Below are positions 44,321-55,712 of a stretch of 64,000 nt of DNA, in pieces. The translations under genes and the position numbers were made by a program. Source of the stretch: Actinoplanes aureus (GTDB lineage: Bacteria; Actinomycetota; Actinomycetes; Mycobacteriales; Micromonosporaceae); assembly GCF_015704865.1 (NCBI RefSeq), contig NZ_JADQTO010000027.1, positions 1 to 64,000 of the forward strand. Direction: 5' to 3'. The notes beneath the pieces are model-generated. The model saw only the letters and a list, made by a program, of their open reading frames with translations, did not search any database and had not been told where the DNA came from. Position 1 is the stretch's first letter, and each line of letters opens with the position of its first letter.

Positions 44321-45568
44321 CTAGACGCTCTCACGTTGCTTTCCGAAGCTGCCCGTGCGCGGCGTGCCACCTTGCGTGGCGACGCCGATCGCGGGGAAGC
44401 GCTCCCCGATCCGGCGGCCGAGGGCCTGCCCGGGCAGTTCCACCCAGCGGTGCGCGGCCCACGCGACCGAAAGCGTTCCGGCGGTGAAGGCGAGCGCGAT
44501 CAGCAGCGGGTTACCGGTGAGCCGCACGATCAGGCCGAGGACCAGCAGGTGCAGCAGGTAGAGCGAGTAGCTGACCGCGCCGAGCCAGGTGAGCACCGCC
44601 GGGACGGGCCGGTTGCGCAGGGCGAAGGCGATCACGAAGGTCGCGGTCACCGCGACCGCCATCGCGGTCCAGCGCAGCAGCCCGGTTCCGCTGCTCGACC
44701 ATTGGTGTAGCGCCAGTCCGGCGAAGACCAGGGTCAGGGTCGCGGCGGCACCGCGCCGGCCGATCTGCCGGTGCTGGGCCCGGTACACCACGGTCCCGGC
44801 GAACATCACCGCGAGCATGAGGGCGGCCTGCGCGGACGATGCGCTGGTCACCCACCGTGACGCGTGTCCGTTCACCAGCGGCAGCGCGATCAGGCCGATG
44901 CCGATCGCGCCGGCGGGCAGCGCGAGACCGTTGCGACGCCAGATGTACGCGCCACAGCTCACCATCACCAGAAGTGCGACTGCGGCGGCGGCTGTCCTGC
45001 GGTCTGGGGCGCTGCCGCCGAGCAGGTCATCCGGCAACCGGGTGCCGCCGGCCAGCGAGACGAGGGTGAGGCCGGCCGCCCACCAGGCCCCGGTCCGGTG
45101 CCACCGCCAGGCGAAGAGTCCCGCCGTCACCAGGTAGAAGGTCATCTCGAAGGAGAGTGTCCAGAACGGCCGGACGACGCCGCGCACGCCGAGCAGGTCC
45201 TGGAGCATCGTGGCGTGTCCGAGAACGCTCGCCGCCGTCTCGCTGGTGAGTTGCCCGGGCAGGCGATACATCCCGGTCGCGGCCAGGCCGAGCGCGACCG
45301 CGATGGTGAACAGGTAGGCGGGGTAGATCCGGAAGAGCCGGCCGATCCAGAACCGGCGCAGGGATCCGTGCCGTTCCAGCGACATCGGGATGACGTAGCC
45401 GCTGACCAGGAAGAAGAGCAGTACGCCGTACTTGCCGAGGTCGAACTGGCGGTAGATCTGCAGGTGCCGGTCGGCGCCGAGCAGCACCGGGCTGAGGTGG
45501 AAGGCGGCCACTACGACGGCCGCGTAGCCGCGGAGGGCGTCGAGCCACGCGAGGCGGGGAGCGGTCAC
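44321..45568 (-). CDS. acyltransferase-3 family membrane protein
   Basis: 415 residues. Catalytic His motif in [10 protein letters not shown] with the strand [20 protein letters not shown] typical of acyltransferase 3, then about ten membrane helices. It probably O-acylates a sugar, lipid or antibiotic at the membrane. It interrupts the usual arc-dop neighbourhood and is separated from arc by a terminator hairpin, so it may be an insertion. Confidence 0.9.
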   Translation of the reverse strand: MTAPRLAWLDALRGYAAVVVAAFHLSPVLLGADRHLQIYRQFDLGKYGVLLFFLVSGYVIPMSLERHGSLRRFWIGRLFRIYPAYLFTIAVALGLAATGMYRLPGQLTSETAASVLGHATMLQDLLGVRGVVRPFWTLSFEMTFYLVTAGLFAWRWHRTGAWWAAGLTLVSLAGGTRLPDDLLGGSAPDRRTAAAAVALLVMVSCGAYIWRRNGLALPAGAIGIGLIALPLVNGHASRWVTSASSAQAALMLAVMFAGTVVYRAQHRQIGRRGAAATLTLVFAGLALHQWSSSGTGLLRWTAMAVAVTATFVIAFALRNRPVPAVLTWLGAVSYSLYLLHLLVLGLIVRLTGNPLLIALAFTAGTLSVAWAAHRWVELPGQALGRRIGERFPAIGVATQGGTPRTGSFGKQRESV

Positions 45569-45584
45569 ACGGGTTGAACGAGAA

Positions 45585-45614
45585 CGGGAGCGGAGGGGTT
45601 TCCCTCCGCTCCCG
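45585..45614 (-). terminator. terminator hairpin downstream of arc
   Basis: CGGGAGCGGAGGG and CCCTCCGCTCCCG form a perfect 13-bp stem with a GTTT loop, 12 bases past the arc stop. Confidence 0.75.
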
Positions 45615-45626
45615 CCTCAGTGCGTG

Positions 45627-47408
45627 TTACAGGTACTGACCGGTGTTGGTCGCGGTCTCGATGGACCGGCCGGCCTCGGCGCCCTTGCCGCCGGAGACGA
45701 GCGTGCGGATGTAGACGATCCGCTCGCCCTTCTTGCCGGAGATGCGGGCCCAGTCGTCGGGGTTGGTGGTGTTCGGCAGGTCCTCGTTCTCCCGGAACTC
45801 GTCGACGCAGCTGTCCAGCAGGTGCTGGAGTCGCAGCCCCTTCTTGCCCGAGGTGAGGAACTCCTTGATCGCCATCTTCTTGCCGCGGTCCACGATGTTC
45901 TGGATCATCGCGCCGGAGTTGAAGTCCTTGAAGTACAGGACCTCCTTGTCACCGTTGGCGTAGGTGACCTCGAGGAAGCGGTTCTCCTCGGTCTCCGTGT
46001 ACATCCGCAGCACGACCGCCTCGATCATCGCGGCGACCGTCGCGTCGCGGTTACCGCCGTGCTCGGTCAGGTCGTCCGAGCTGAGCGGCAGGTCCGCCAG
46101 GATGTACTTGGCGAAAATGTCCTTCGCGGCCTCGGCGTCCGGACGCTCGATCTTGATCTTCACGTCGAGACGGCCGGGGCGCAGGATCGCCGGGTCGATC
46201 ATGTCTTCCCGGTTGGAGGCGCCGATGACGATCACGTTCTCCAGGCCCTCGACGCCGTCGATCTCGCTGAGGAGCTGGGGAACGATGGTGTTCTCCACGT
46301 CGCTGGAGACACCGGAGCCACGGGTGCGGAAGATCGAGTCCATCTCGTCGAAGAACACGATCACCGGCGTGCCCTCGCCGGCCTTCTCCCGAGCCCGCTG
46401 GAAGACCAGGCGGATGTGCCGCTCGGTCTCACCCACGTACTTGTTGAGCAGCTCCGGACCCTTGATGTTGAGGAAGTAGCTGGTGTGCTTCTCCTCGCCG
46501 CGCCGCTCGGCGATCTTCTTCGCCAGCGAGTTGGCCACCGCCTTGGCGATGAGGGTCTTGCCACAGCCGGGCGGGCCGTAGAGCAGGATGCCCTTCGGCG
46601 GGCGCAGCTGGTGCTCCCGGAACAGGTCGGCGTGCAGGAAGGGCAGCTCGACCGCGTCGCGGATCTGCTCGATCTGCGAGTGCAGGCCACCGATGTCGCC
46701 GTAGTCGACGTCGGGGACCTCCTCCAGGACGAGCTCCTCGACCTCGCTCTTCGGGATCCGCTCGTACGCGTACGCCGAGCGGGGCTCGATCATGAGCGAG
46801 TCGCCCGCGCGCAGCTTGGGGATCTCGAGTGAGTCGGCGAGGAAGACGATGCGCTCCTCGTCGGCGTGCGAGACCACCAGCGCCCGGTCGGCCGGACCAC
46901 CCGTCGGGTTGTCCAGGACCTCCTTGAGCAGGACCACCTCACCGGTGCGCTCGAAGCCGAACGCGTCGACCACGTTGAGCGCGTCGTTGAGCAGGACTTC
47001 CTGCCCCCGGTCGAGCTCGTCGACGGCGAGCGACGGCGAGACCGCCACCCGGAGCTTGCGCCCTCCGGTGAACACGTCCACCGTGCCGTCCTCGTGCGCG
47101 GCCAGGAAAACGCCGTAGCCGCTGGGCGGCTGGGCGAGCCGGTCAATCTCTTCCTTGAGAGTGACGATCTGGGCTCGGGCTTCCTTGAGGGTCGCCACGA
47201 GCCGCTCGTTGTTCTCGGTCACTCGGGCCAGCTGCGCCTGCGTTGCCGCGAGCCGTTCCTCGAGCTGCCGGACGTGTCGGGGGCTCTCGGTCAACTTCCT
47301 CCGCACCAGAGCGAGTTCCTCTTGCAGAAACGCGACCTGGCTGGAGAGATCGTTGGCTTCCTTCTCCCATCGTGCGGCGCGGGAGTCCGCTTCGTCGCTA
47401 CGTGCCAC
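45627..47408 (-). CDS. arc: proteasome-associated AAA+ ATPase ARC/Mpa
   Basis: 593 residues from GTG 47408 (GGAGG upstream). N-terminal coiled coil that captures Pup (about 10-85, with [20 protein letters not shown]), two OB domains, then the AAA+ module: Walker [14 protein letters not shown], pore loop [11 protein letters not shown], Walker [12 protein letters not shown]. It ends GQYL, the C-terminal docking motif for the proteasome alpha ring. Divergent from the ferredoxin gene. Confidence 0.95.
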   Translation of the reverse strand: MARSDEADSRAARWEKEANDLSSQVAFLQEELALVRRKLTESPRHVRQLEERLAATQAQLARVTENNERLVATLKEARAQIVTLKEEIDRLAQPPSGYGVFLAAHEDGTVDVFTGGRKLRVAVSPSLAVDELDRGQEVLLNDALNVVDAFGFERTGEVVLLKEVLDNPTGGPADRALVVSHADEERIVFLADSLEIPKLRAGDSLMIEPRSAYAYERIPKSEVEELVLEEVPDVDYGDIGGLHSQIEQIRDAVELPFLHADLFREHQLRPPKGILLYGPPGCGKTLIAKAVANSLAKKIAERRGEEKHTSYFLNIKGPELLNKYVGETERHIRLVFQRAREKAGEGTPVIVFFDEMDSIFRTRGSGVSSDVENTIVPQLLSEIDGVEGLENVIVIGASNREDMIDPAILRPGRLDVKIKIERPDAEAAKDIFAKYILADLPLSSDDLTEHGGNRDATVAAMIEAVVLRMYTETEENRFLEVTYANGDKEVLYFKDFNSGAMIQNIVDRGKKMAIKEFLTSGKKGLRLQHLLDSCVDEFRENEDLPNTTNPDDWARISGKKGERIVYIRTLVSGGKGAEAGRSIETATNTGQYL

Positions 47409-47500
47409 GTCCCACCTCCCCGGGGGGCTCGAACGTCTTGGGTTAACACTAACTGTTGCGAAGCGGTTTTCGACCCTTGCAACACCCTCGTCACCGAGTC

Positions 47501-47516
47501 TTGATCGATTGATCAA
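47501..47516. promoter_or_regulatory. palindrome in the arc-ferredoxin divergent region
   Basis: TTGATCGATTGATCAA has TTGATC/GATCAA arms and a 4-bp spacer. It lies between the starts of the two divergent genes and could be an operator; no regulator can be named. Confidence 0.35.
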
Positions 47517-47583
47517 CCCGCGGCCGATGGGCCCATCGGAGGTTCGGGTACCGTCGAGGCGGGCCGGTTTGGGGAGGTAGGAC

Positions 47584-47865
47584 GTGTCGGAAGAGCTTCA
47601 GGTCTGGATCGATCAGGACTTGTGCACCGGTGACGGCCTCTGCGTCCAGTACGCCCCGGATGTGTTCGAGCTCGACATCGACGGCCTGGCGTACGTAAAG
47701 GACGATTCAGGCGATCTGCTCCAAGATCCGGGTGTTCGTACCGGCGTGCCGGCGCACCTTCGTCTCGAGGTCATCGACTCGGCGAAGGAGTGCCCGGGCG
47801 ACTGCATCCACGTCGTGCGCACCGCCGACGACGTGGCGATCGCCGGCCCGCACGCGTCCGAGTGA
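47584..47865 (+). CDS. ferredoxin, 3Fe-4S or [4Fe-4S] type
   Basis: 93 residues from GTG 47584 (GGAGG upstream). Cysteines in [20 protein letters not shown] and [11 protein letters not shown] give the C-x5-C ... C pattern of the small actinobacterial ferredoxins that feed cytochromes P450. Divergent from arc; no P450 gene lies in the window. Confidence 0.88.
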   Translation: MSEELQVWIDQDLCTGDGLCVQYAPDVFELDIDGLAYVKDDSGDLLQDPGVRTGVPAHLRLEVIDSAKECPGDCIHVVRTADDVAIAGPHASE

Positions 47866-47882
47866 GTGAACTGGAGTGAATC

Positions 47883-48482
47883 TCAGAGAGTGGGCCGGCC
47901 GACGAGCGAGGCCACCACTCGGGAGAACTCCTCGAGCCGGGCGATCTGCCCGGGACCGCCGTCGTCCAGCGTCTTGCCGAACCGCAGCGCGTCGTGCCGC
48001 AGCGGGGTCCGGCCCTCCTCCTCGCCCACGCCGGGCGGGGGCACCGCGTCGTCGACCGAGCTGAGCAGCAGGTAGACGTCGATGCTGTCGACCCGGGCCT
48101 GCCCGTTCGGCGTACGCGTCAGCCGCCGCCGGCAGCCCACCTCGGTCACGGTGGAGAGCGGCACCACCCGCAAGGAGGACGTCATGGCGCCGACCGGGCC
48201 GTCGCCGGGAGCCACGTCCTCGCCGTGCCAGAGGACCAGCCGGCTGCCGTCGCAGACCACGACCTCCTGCCAGACCCCGTTCACCTCGTTGACGAAGCGC
48301 TCCAGGGTGAAGCACAGCACCGAAGCGCCGCGCAACACCCCGAACAGCGCCTCCAGGGCCACGTCCGGGTCACGCAGGTAGGCCCGGGCGGCGGAGTCCA
48401 GGTCCGGATAGGGCGACCAGTCGGGGAAGACCGCCGGCATCTCGTTGCCGCCGCCGAACGGCGGAGAACTCATCGCGCCCAC
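47883..48482 (-). CDS. hypothetical protein next to arc and trmI
   Basis: 199 residues from GTG 48482 (ATG 48473 is an alternative). No signal peptide. Contains LFGVLRGASVLCFTLERFVN and VVPLSTVTEVGCRRRLTRTP. A protein of this kind is conserved at this place in related actinobacteria (recollection of synteny); no function is known. Confidence 0.65.
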   Translation of the reverse strand: MGAMSSPPFGGGNEMPAVFPDWSPYPDLDSAARAYLRDPDVALEALFGVLRGASVLCFTLERFVNEVNGVWQEVVVCDGSRLVLWHGEDVAPGDGPVGAMTSSLRVVPLSTVTEVGCRRRLTRTPNGQARVDSIDVYLLLSSVDDAVPPPGVGEEEGRTPLRHDALRFGKTLDDGGPGQIARLEEFSRVVASLVGRPTL

Positions 48483-48544
48483 CCCTGCCCTCCATTCCGG
48501 CCGTACCTTTACGCCCGGAACCTACCGGACTCCAACGGCGGCGG

Positions 48545-50700
<2,156 letters not shown>

Positions 50701-50765
50701 GCGCTTGATGCTACGGACACCAGCGCCACGGCACCCACCCCGGCGTTTTCGTCACACCCCTGGCC

Positions 50766-50781
50766 TAGCCTCTCAGACATG
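50766..50781 (+). promoter_or_regulatory. leaderless promoter for the RecB-type gene
   Basis: TAGCCT at 50766-50771, then 7 bases and ATG 50779; no ribosome-binding site. Confidence 0.4.
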
Positions 50782-52260
50782 ACGGCCCCCACTCCGATGA
50801 CCGCGCAACCGGCCTCCGCGTCCCCATCCGGCGCCCTGCCGCCGGCCGGCCCCGTGCCGCCGGCCGAGGCCGGACCGCCGGCGGAGGCCGGGCCGTCTGC
50901 CGACGCCGAGCCGCCGGCAGACGCTGGTCCACTGGCTGGGGCTGAGCCGCCGGCTGAGGCTAGGCCGCCGGCAGACGCAGTGATTCCGGCCGCCCGCCGC
51001 CGCCCGGAGACGCCCCCTGGCCCTTCACTCTCGCCATCGCGGGCCGCCGACTTCAAAACGTGCCCACTGCTGTTCCGCTTCCGCACCATCGACAAGCTGC
51101 CTGAGACTCCCTCGGCCGACCAGGTCCGCGGCACGCTGGTGCACGCGGTGCTGGAGCGCTTGTTCGACCTGCCGCCCGTCGAGCGCACCCCCGAAGCCGC
51201 GGCCGCCCTGGTCGCCCCAGAGTGGGAGCGACTGCTCCAGCAGGAACCCGCCCTGGCCGGCCTGTTCACCGAACCCACCAGCGCACCCACTGCTGTCCTG
51301 GCCCCGGACCCAGCAGCACTGGCCGCCGAGGCCGACGCCACCGGCCTCCCCCAGCCCGCCACCAACCCCCACGCCGACGGCCAGGCAGCCACGCGAGACG
51401 CCCTCGCCGCCAACCGCCCGCAGCAGCCCGACCCGGCACCCCAGCCCGCCGCCGCCCCTGACGACAAGCAACAACTCCGCCCGGCGCCCGGCCCAACCAC
51501 CGCCGCTGACACCCAGCAACACCTTTACCCGGCGGCCGACGCGCCCGATCCCACCGCCGACGGCAACGGCCTCCAGCAACCCGCCCCGGCCATTCCCGCC
51601 GCCCGAGCCGACGCGACCGGCCAGCTGGCGCTCGTCGACGTTCCGGGCGGTGCCGAGGTCGCCCGTATCGCCGCCTTCCTCGCCAGCGCTCGCAACCTGC
51701 TGACCGGCTACTTCGCGGTGGAGGACCCACAACGCCTGCAGCCCGCCGAGCGGGAGACCCTGATCTCCACCGTGATCGGCGACGAGCTGCTGCTGCGCGG
51801 CTACATCGACCGTCTCGACGTCTCCCCCGCCGGCGACATGCGCGTCGTCGACTACAAGACCGGCGGCGCCCCGCGCGAGGCCTTCGAGGGCCGGGCCCTG
51901 TTCCAGCTCAAGTTCTACGCCCTGGTGCTGTGGCGCACCCGCGGCGTGGTGCCACGCGTGCTGCGTCTGCTCTACCTGAAGGACGCCGAGGTCTGCGACT
52001 ACAGCCCCGAGGCCGGCGAACTGGAGCGCTTCGAACGCACCCTGGTCGCCCTCTCCGAAGCGATCGAACGCGCCAAGCGCGACCGCGACTTCCGCCCGAA
52101 GCCCAGCCGCCTCTGCGGCTGGTGCAGCCACCAGGCCCTGTGCCCTCAGTTCGGCGGCACGCCGCCCCCGTTCCCCGAACTCGCCCCCACCGGCGCCTTC
52201 ACCGCCGAGCCCGAACCCGACCGCCTGGCCAGCATGCTCCGCGACGGCCCTCTCGGCTGA
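50779..52260 (+). CDS. RecB-family (PD-(D/E)XK) exonuclease with 4Fe-4S cluster
   Basis: 493 residues from ATG 50779; upstream frame and an ATG at 50797 exist. The catalytic core is at the end: the nuclease strand DELLLRGYIDRLDVSPAGDM with VVDYKTG (the D...DxK of the PD-DxK fold) and QLKFYALVLW. Cys in DFKTCPLLFR plus CGWCSHQALC near the C-terminus form the four ligands of an AddB/RecB-type iron-sulfur cluster. A 100-residue Ala/Pro-rich stretch (about 180-280) splits the core, unusual for the family. N-terminal 60 residues are low-complexity Pro/Ala repeats. Confidence 0.85.
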   Translation: MTAPTPMTAQPASASPSGALPPAGPVPPAEAGPPAEAGPSADAEPPADAGPLAGAEPPAEARPPADAVIPAARRRPETPPGPSLSPSRAADFKTCPLLFRFRTIDKLPETPSADQVRGTLVHAVLERLFDLPPVERTPEAAAALVAPEWERLLQQEPALAGLFTEPTSAPTAVLAPDPAALAAEADATGLPQPATNPHADGQAATRDALAANRPQQPDPAPQPAAAPDDKQQLRPAPGPTTAADTQQHLYPAADAPDPTADGNGLQQPAPAIPAARADATGQLALVDVPGGAEVARIAAFLASARNLLTGYFAVEDPQRLQPAERETLISTVIGDELLLRGYIDRLDVSPAGDMRVVDYKTGGAPREAFEGRALFQLKFYALVLWRTRGVVPRVLRLLYLKDAEVCDYSPEAGELERFERTLVALSEAIERAKRDRDFRPKPSRLCGWCSHQALCPQFGGTPPPFPELAPTGAFTAEPEPDRLASMLRDGPLG

Positions 52261-52630
52261 GACTCGCGCCAACAGGGATGTCCACGATTGCCAACCTGCC
52301 GGCAGCAGCCTGGCAGGTCGGCCGTAGCGGACCTGCCAGTAACAACCGAAAGACCGGCGCATGCGGACCTGCCCGCAACAACCCGCGACGCCCAGCCCTT
52401 TCCAGACCGGCCACCAGCAAGCCGAAGGCGAGCCCCGCAGACCGACCCACCAGCAGACCGCGACGCCAGCCGCTGCGGACCGGTCAGCAGCGAACCGCAA
52501 GGCCATCCGCCCAGACCGGCCACCAGCGGGCTGGGATGCCGGGCGTCGCCGACCGGCCGGTTGCGGACTGGGATGTCGGTCACCTGGCTACGGGCCGCGC
52601 GGGGCGGGCCTCACACCGGACAATGCGGTG
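52261..52630. repeat. degenerate repeat array before the LuxR-type gene
   Basis: No reliable gene is present. AGACCGGCCACCAGC occurs at 52405-52419 and 52513-52527, and GCGGACCTGCC at 52328-52338 and 52362-52372, within loosely repeating units of about 35 bp. An open frame spanning it is Arg/Pro-rich and looks non-coding. Confidence 0.5.
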
Positions 52631-53350
52631 ATGAGACCGCTGCGTGTCCTGGTTGCGGATGCCGCGCCCCTGCAACGTGCCGGGCTGCGGGCGATCCTGA
52701 CCGCCTCGCCCGCGGATGGCGTGCGGACCGCGCCGGAGTGGGCGGCGGGAGACGCCGCACCAGCTGAGATCGTGGTCGCCGGGGAGGCCGGGGACGGGGT
52801 CGAGGCGATCGAACTGGCCCGGCGCCTGCTGCCTGACGTGCTGATCACCGACCTGACCCTGCCGCGGGCCGACGGGCTCGCGGTGGTCCGGGCGATCAAC
52901 CAGGCGAACCTGCCGGTGCGCGTCCTGATCCTCACGACCCGCGACAGTGACGAGGAGATCCTGGCGGCGGTCACCGCTGGGGCCACCGGCTACCTGTGCA
53001 AGGACGCTCCGCGCGACGAATTGGTGGCCGCCGTCCGAGCCGTCGCCGCGGGTGGCGCGGTGATCGCGCCGCCGCTGCTCGCCCGCATCCTGGGTAGGGT
53101 CGCCGAGGCCATCGCGGGCTCCACCGGCAACGGCGCCGCGCGGCTCAACGCGCTGACCGGCCGGGAACGCGAGGTTCTGGAGCACGTCGCCCGCGGCCGC
53201 ACCAACGCCGAGATCGCCGAAACGCTGCAGGTAAGCGAGACCACGGTGAAGACCCACGTCGGCCATGTCCTGACCAAATTGCGCCTGCGCGACCGCACCC
53301 AGGCGGTGGTGCTGGCCTACGAGACCGGCCTGGTGAAGCCCGGCACTTGA
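52631..53350 (+). CDS. NarL/LuxR-family response regulator (orphan)
   Basis: 239 residues from ATG 52631. Receiver domain with the phosphoacceptor in PDVLITDLTLPRADG, switch Thr in VLILTTRDSDEE and Lys in GYLCKDAPRDEL. The N-terminal acidic pair is reduced (LVADAAPLQRAG), so Mg2+ binding may be weaker. The C-terminal LuxR HTH is intact (LTGREREVLEHVARGRTNAE, KTHVGHVLTKL). No histidine kinase gene is adjacent. Flanked on both sides by repeat arrays. Confidence 0.88.
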   Translation: MRPLRVLVADAAPLQRAGLRAILTASPADGVRTAPEWAAGDAAPAEIVVAGEAGDGVEAIELARRLLPDVLITDLTLPRADGLAVVRAINQANLPVRVLILTTRDSDEEILAAVTAGATGYLCKDAPRDELVAAVRAVAAGGAVIAPPLLARILGRVAEAIAGSTGNGAARLNALTGREREVLEHVARGRTNAEIAETLQVSETTVKTHVGHVLTKLRLRDRTQAVVLAYETGLVKPGT

Positions 53351-54025
53351 TCATTCCGGCAGCCCCAGGGGCCACTGAGGCGCGGACCCAAGCCGGGCGC
53401 GGACCCAAGCCGCGCGGACCGAGTTCACGCGCGGACCCATGCCGGGCGCGGACCCAAGCCGCGCGGACCGAGTTCACGCGCGGACCCAAGCCGGGCGCGG
53501 ACCGAGGTCACGCGCGGTTCGCTTGCGGTGTGTGAGGCCGGTTGCGGTCGGCCGGTGGTTGCCGGCCGGTCGCCACTCCGGGCATGGCGGCTGTGGTGTG
53601 GATCAGCGAGACAGCCACTGCTGCTAGCTCGGTGGTCGACAAGGCGGGGTGGTGCGGGCCGGCTGTGCGCGAGGGCTGCTTCAACGGCCGGCAGGCAACC
53701 CTCACACACAGCCGAATGATCAAACAGGCCCAAAAAGCGGACCCGGCTGTACCTGAAAGCTGTCACCACCTCCTGAGGCCGCACCGCGCCGGGCCGCGCC
53801 GGGCCGGGCCGGGCCGGGCGGCGCGTATGGGCTCACCGCGCCACTGCCGCAACGGGCACTCCTGGAACGGTCAGCCCGAACCTTGACCGCAAAAGATGTC
53901 CCGAGGGCTTCCGTAGTCACGGTCCCCAAGCGGGGATCTTGCTTGGCCCACGCTCACCGCTGCATCAACGGCCGCCAGACAGCACCCACGTTGGGCCGGA
54001 CAAAGACCCTGACTGCGGAAGGCCT
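53351..54025. other. gene-free stretch with tandem repeats
   Basis: No gene is supported. A 49-bp tandem repeat lies at its start (53380-53511), and a CGGGCC-rich run at about 53785-53820. The open frames here are low-complexity. Confidence 0.5.
53380..53511. repeat. 49-bp tandem repeat array
   Basis: Units at 53380-53428 and 53429-53477 are near identical; a third (53478-53511) lacks 15 bp. Each contains a shorter internal unit, GCGCGGACCCAAGCCG. Confidence 0.75.
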
Positions 54026-54706
54026 TTAGCGGGACAGCAACGCCGCCAAGAAAGGGAGGTCGACGCCGACCAGGGAGGACCGCAGGTGGACGCCGACGGT
54101 GGGTGGGAGTTCGAGTTCGGCCGGGACGGCCAGGACCGCCGCTCCGGCGGCGAGGGCGCTGGCCGTTCCGCTCGGGGAGTCCTCGATCGCCACGCACCGG
54201 GTGATGTCGACGCCCAGCAGTTCCGCAGCCCGCAGGTACGGCTCCGGGTCCGGTTTCGGCTTGTCGACCTCGTCGCCGCAGACGACGGCGTCGAAGTTCT
54301 CCGCGCCGATCGTTTTGAGGGCCACCTCGGCGAGCCGGCGGCCGGTCGAGGTGACCAGCGCGGTGGGTATCCCGGCCGCGCGTACCGCGAGCAGCAGTTC
54401 GGCGGCGCCGGGGCGCCACACCAGGCCGTCGCCGAACAGCTCGAACACCCGGTCGGTCAGCCAGGTCACGTCCGGCGCCTCGGGGCGGTCCGGCTGGCCC
54501 AGGTCGTCGCGGAAGATCTGCATGCTGAGGGCCATGCTGGTGCCCACCATCGCCAGCCGGGCGGTCTCGGAGAGGGTGCCGCCGGCGTGCACGGCGAGCT
54601 CGGTCAGCGCGATGCCCCACACCCGCTCGCTGTCGACCAGCGTGCCGTCCATGTCGAAAAGTACGGCGTCCAGAACAGCTCCCCCAGGTCGATCGGCCGG
54701 GCCCAT
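54026..54706 (-). CDS. HAD-family phosphatase (beta-phosphoglucomutase-like)
   Basis: 226 residues. Motif I VLFDMDGTLVDSE (DxD intact), cap domain, motif II/III TALVTSTGRRLA and GDEVDKPKPDPE, motif IV AIEDSPSGTAS. The fold matches sugar phosphatase / beta-phosphoglucomutase-type HADs. Substrate unknown. Confidence 0.88.
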   Translation of the reverse strand: MGPADRPGGAVLDAVLFDMDGTLVDSERVWGIALTELAVHAGGTLSETARLAMVGTSMALSMQIFRDDLGQPDRPEAPDVTWLTDRVFELFGDGLVWRPGAAELLLAVRAAGIPTALVTSTGRRLAEVALKTIGAENFDAVVCGDEVDKPKPDPEPYLRAAELLGVDITRCVAIEDSPSGTASALAAGAAVLAVPAELELPPTVGVHLRSSLVGVDLPFLAALLSR

Positions 54707-54749
54707 TCTGCTGCCAAACCGGCCGGGCGCCGACCGAATGTGACCCAGA

Positions 54750-55460
54750 TCAGAGGCCGCACTCGTCGAGCGAGCTCTGGTAGCCCTTCGCGAACGCGTC
54801 CATCCGCTGCTCGGCTGTGCCGTGCGCGCCCTCGGCGAACCACGGCTGACCGGGCTGGTCGCCGACGGCGGCGAGCCCGTCGGCGAGTTCCCGGGTGTCG
54901 TTGTCCTGCATGGTGAGGTCGCCGTCGCGGGCCTTGTCGCCGATGAACGCCCCGGCCATGCAGTCGGCCTGCAGTTCCTGCTCGATGGTGAACTGTTTGC
55001 GGATGCCGAGCCGGGCCTGGATGCCGTGCGCGTACTCGTGGCCGAGCAGGTAGTACACGAACGCGTCGCCGATCTGCCGGAACGCCGCGAACGCCCAGTT
55101 CACGTCGTACGCGATGAAGTCCCCGGCGGGGCAGTACACCGCGTTGTTGCGGGGCAGCGGCTCGCCGGCGCAGTCCAGTTCGCCGTCCCGCTCGTACGGC
55201 ACGACCTGCCGGATCGGCTCGAAGCCGGTCCCGGACTGCCGGAAGACCGCTGTCCAGTACCGCTCGGCGACGGATCGCGAGGCGCCGATGTCGTTGGCGA
55301 ACTCCTCCGGAGTGTCGGTGCCGTCGTCCGGATCGACGGGTTCCCCGGCGCCGGAGCGGTCCGTCGCCGGAGCCCGGCCGGGATCCTCGGCCGGGGGAAG
55401 GCAGCCGGTCAGGAGCAGGGTCGACATCAGAGCGAGCAGCACTGCCGGTCGAGCACGCAT
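54750..55460 (-). CDS. zinc metallopeptidase lipoprotein (YpfJ-type)
   Basis: 236 residues from ATG 55460 (GGAGG upstream). Lipobox LLTGC, then a neutral zinc metallopeptidase domain with YYLLGHEYAHGIQ (HExxH) and EQELQADCMAG (the third zinc ligand region). Anchored on the outer face of the membrane. Confidence 0.88.
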   Translation of the reverse strand: MRARPAVLLALMSTLLLTGCLPPAEDPGRAPATDRSGAGEPVDPDDGTDTPEEFANDIGASRSVAERYWTAVFRQSGTGFEPIRQVVPYERDGELDCAGEPLPRNNAVYCPAGDFIAYDVNWAFAAFRQIGDAFVYYLLGHEYAHGIQARLGIRKQFTIEQELQADCMAGAFIGDKARDGDLTMQDNDTRELADGLAAVGDQPGQPWFAEGAHGTAEQRMDAFAKGYQSSLDECGL

Positions 55461-55712
55461 GCGGTCCTCCTGGGCCGGGTGTTCCACGGTAGTTGTGCTT
55501 ACCAATCCGGGTTGTCGCGAAACCCGCACGCGAACCCGGGAAGCCCGAGTCCTCGGGGGTGTCCCTGAGCCGGCGTGGGTGGTGACCCCCACCGGAATCT
55601 CCGCGCCCGCTCCCCCGCGGGACGGACGTTTCCGTGCCGCCGCGCCGAAACACTGATCTGGCCGGCCGGGGCGAGTGCCGCCCCGGCCGGACCACGACAT
55701 CAAGGGGGAGAC

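Noticed and set aside
52278-52631. 117-residue ORF coupled by TGATG to the LuxR-type gene
   Set aside because: Arg/Pro-rich with repeating words and no ribosome-binding site; it reads through a degenerate repeat array.
53380-53511. CRISPR array
   Set aside because: The units are directly adjacent without variable spacers, so this is a simple tandem repeat; no cas gene is present.
53425-53784. 119-residue minus-strand ORF
   Set aside because: Half of it is translated tandem repeat; no ribosome-binding site or recognisable domain.
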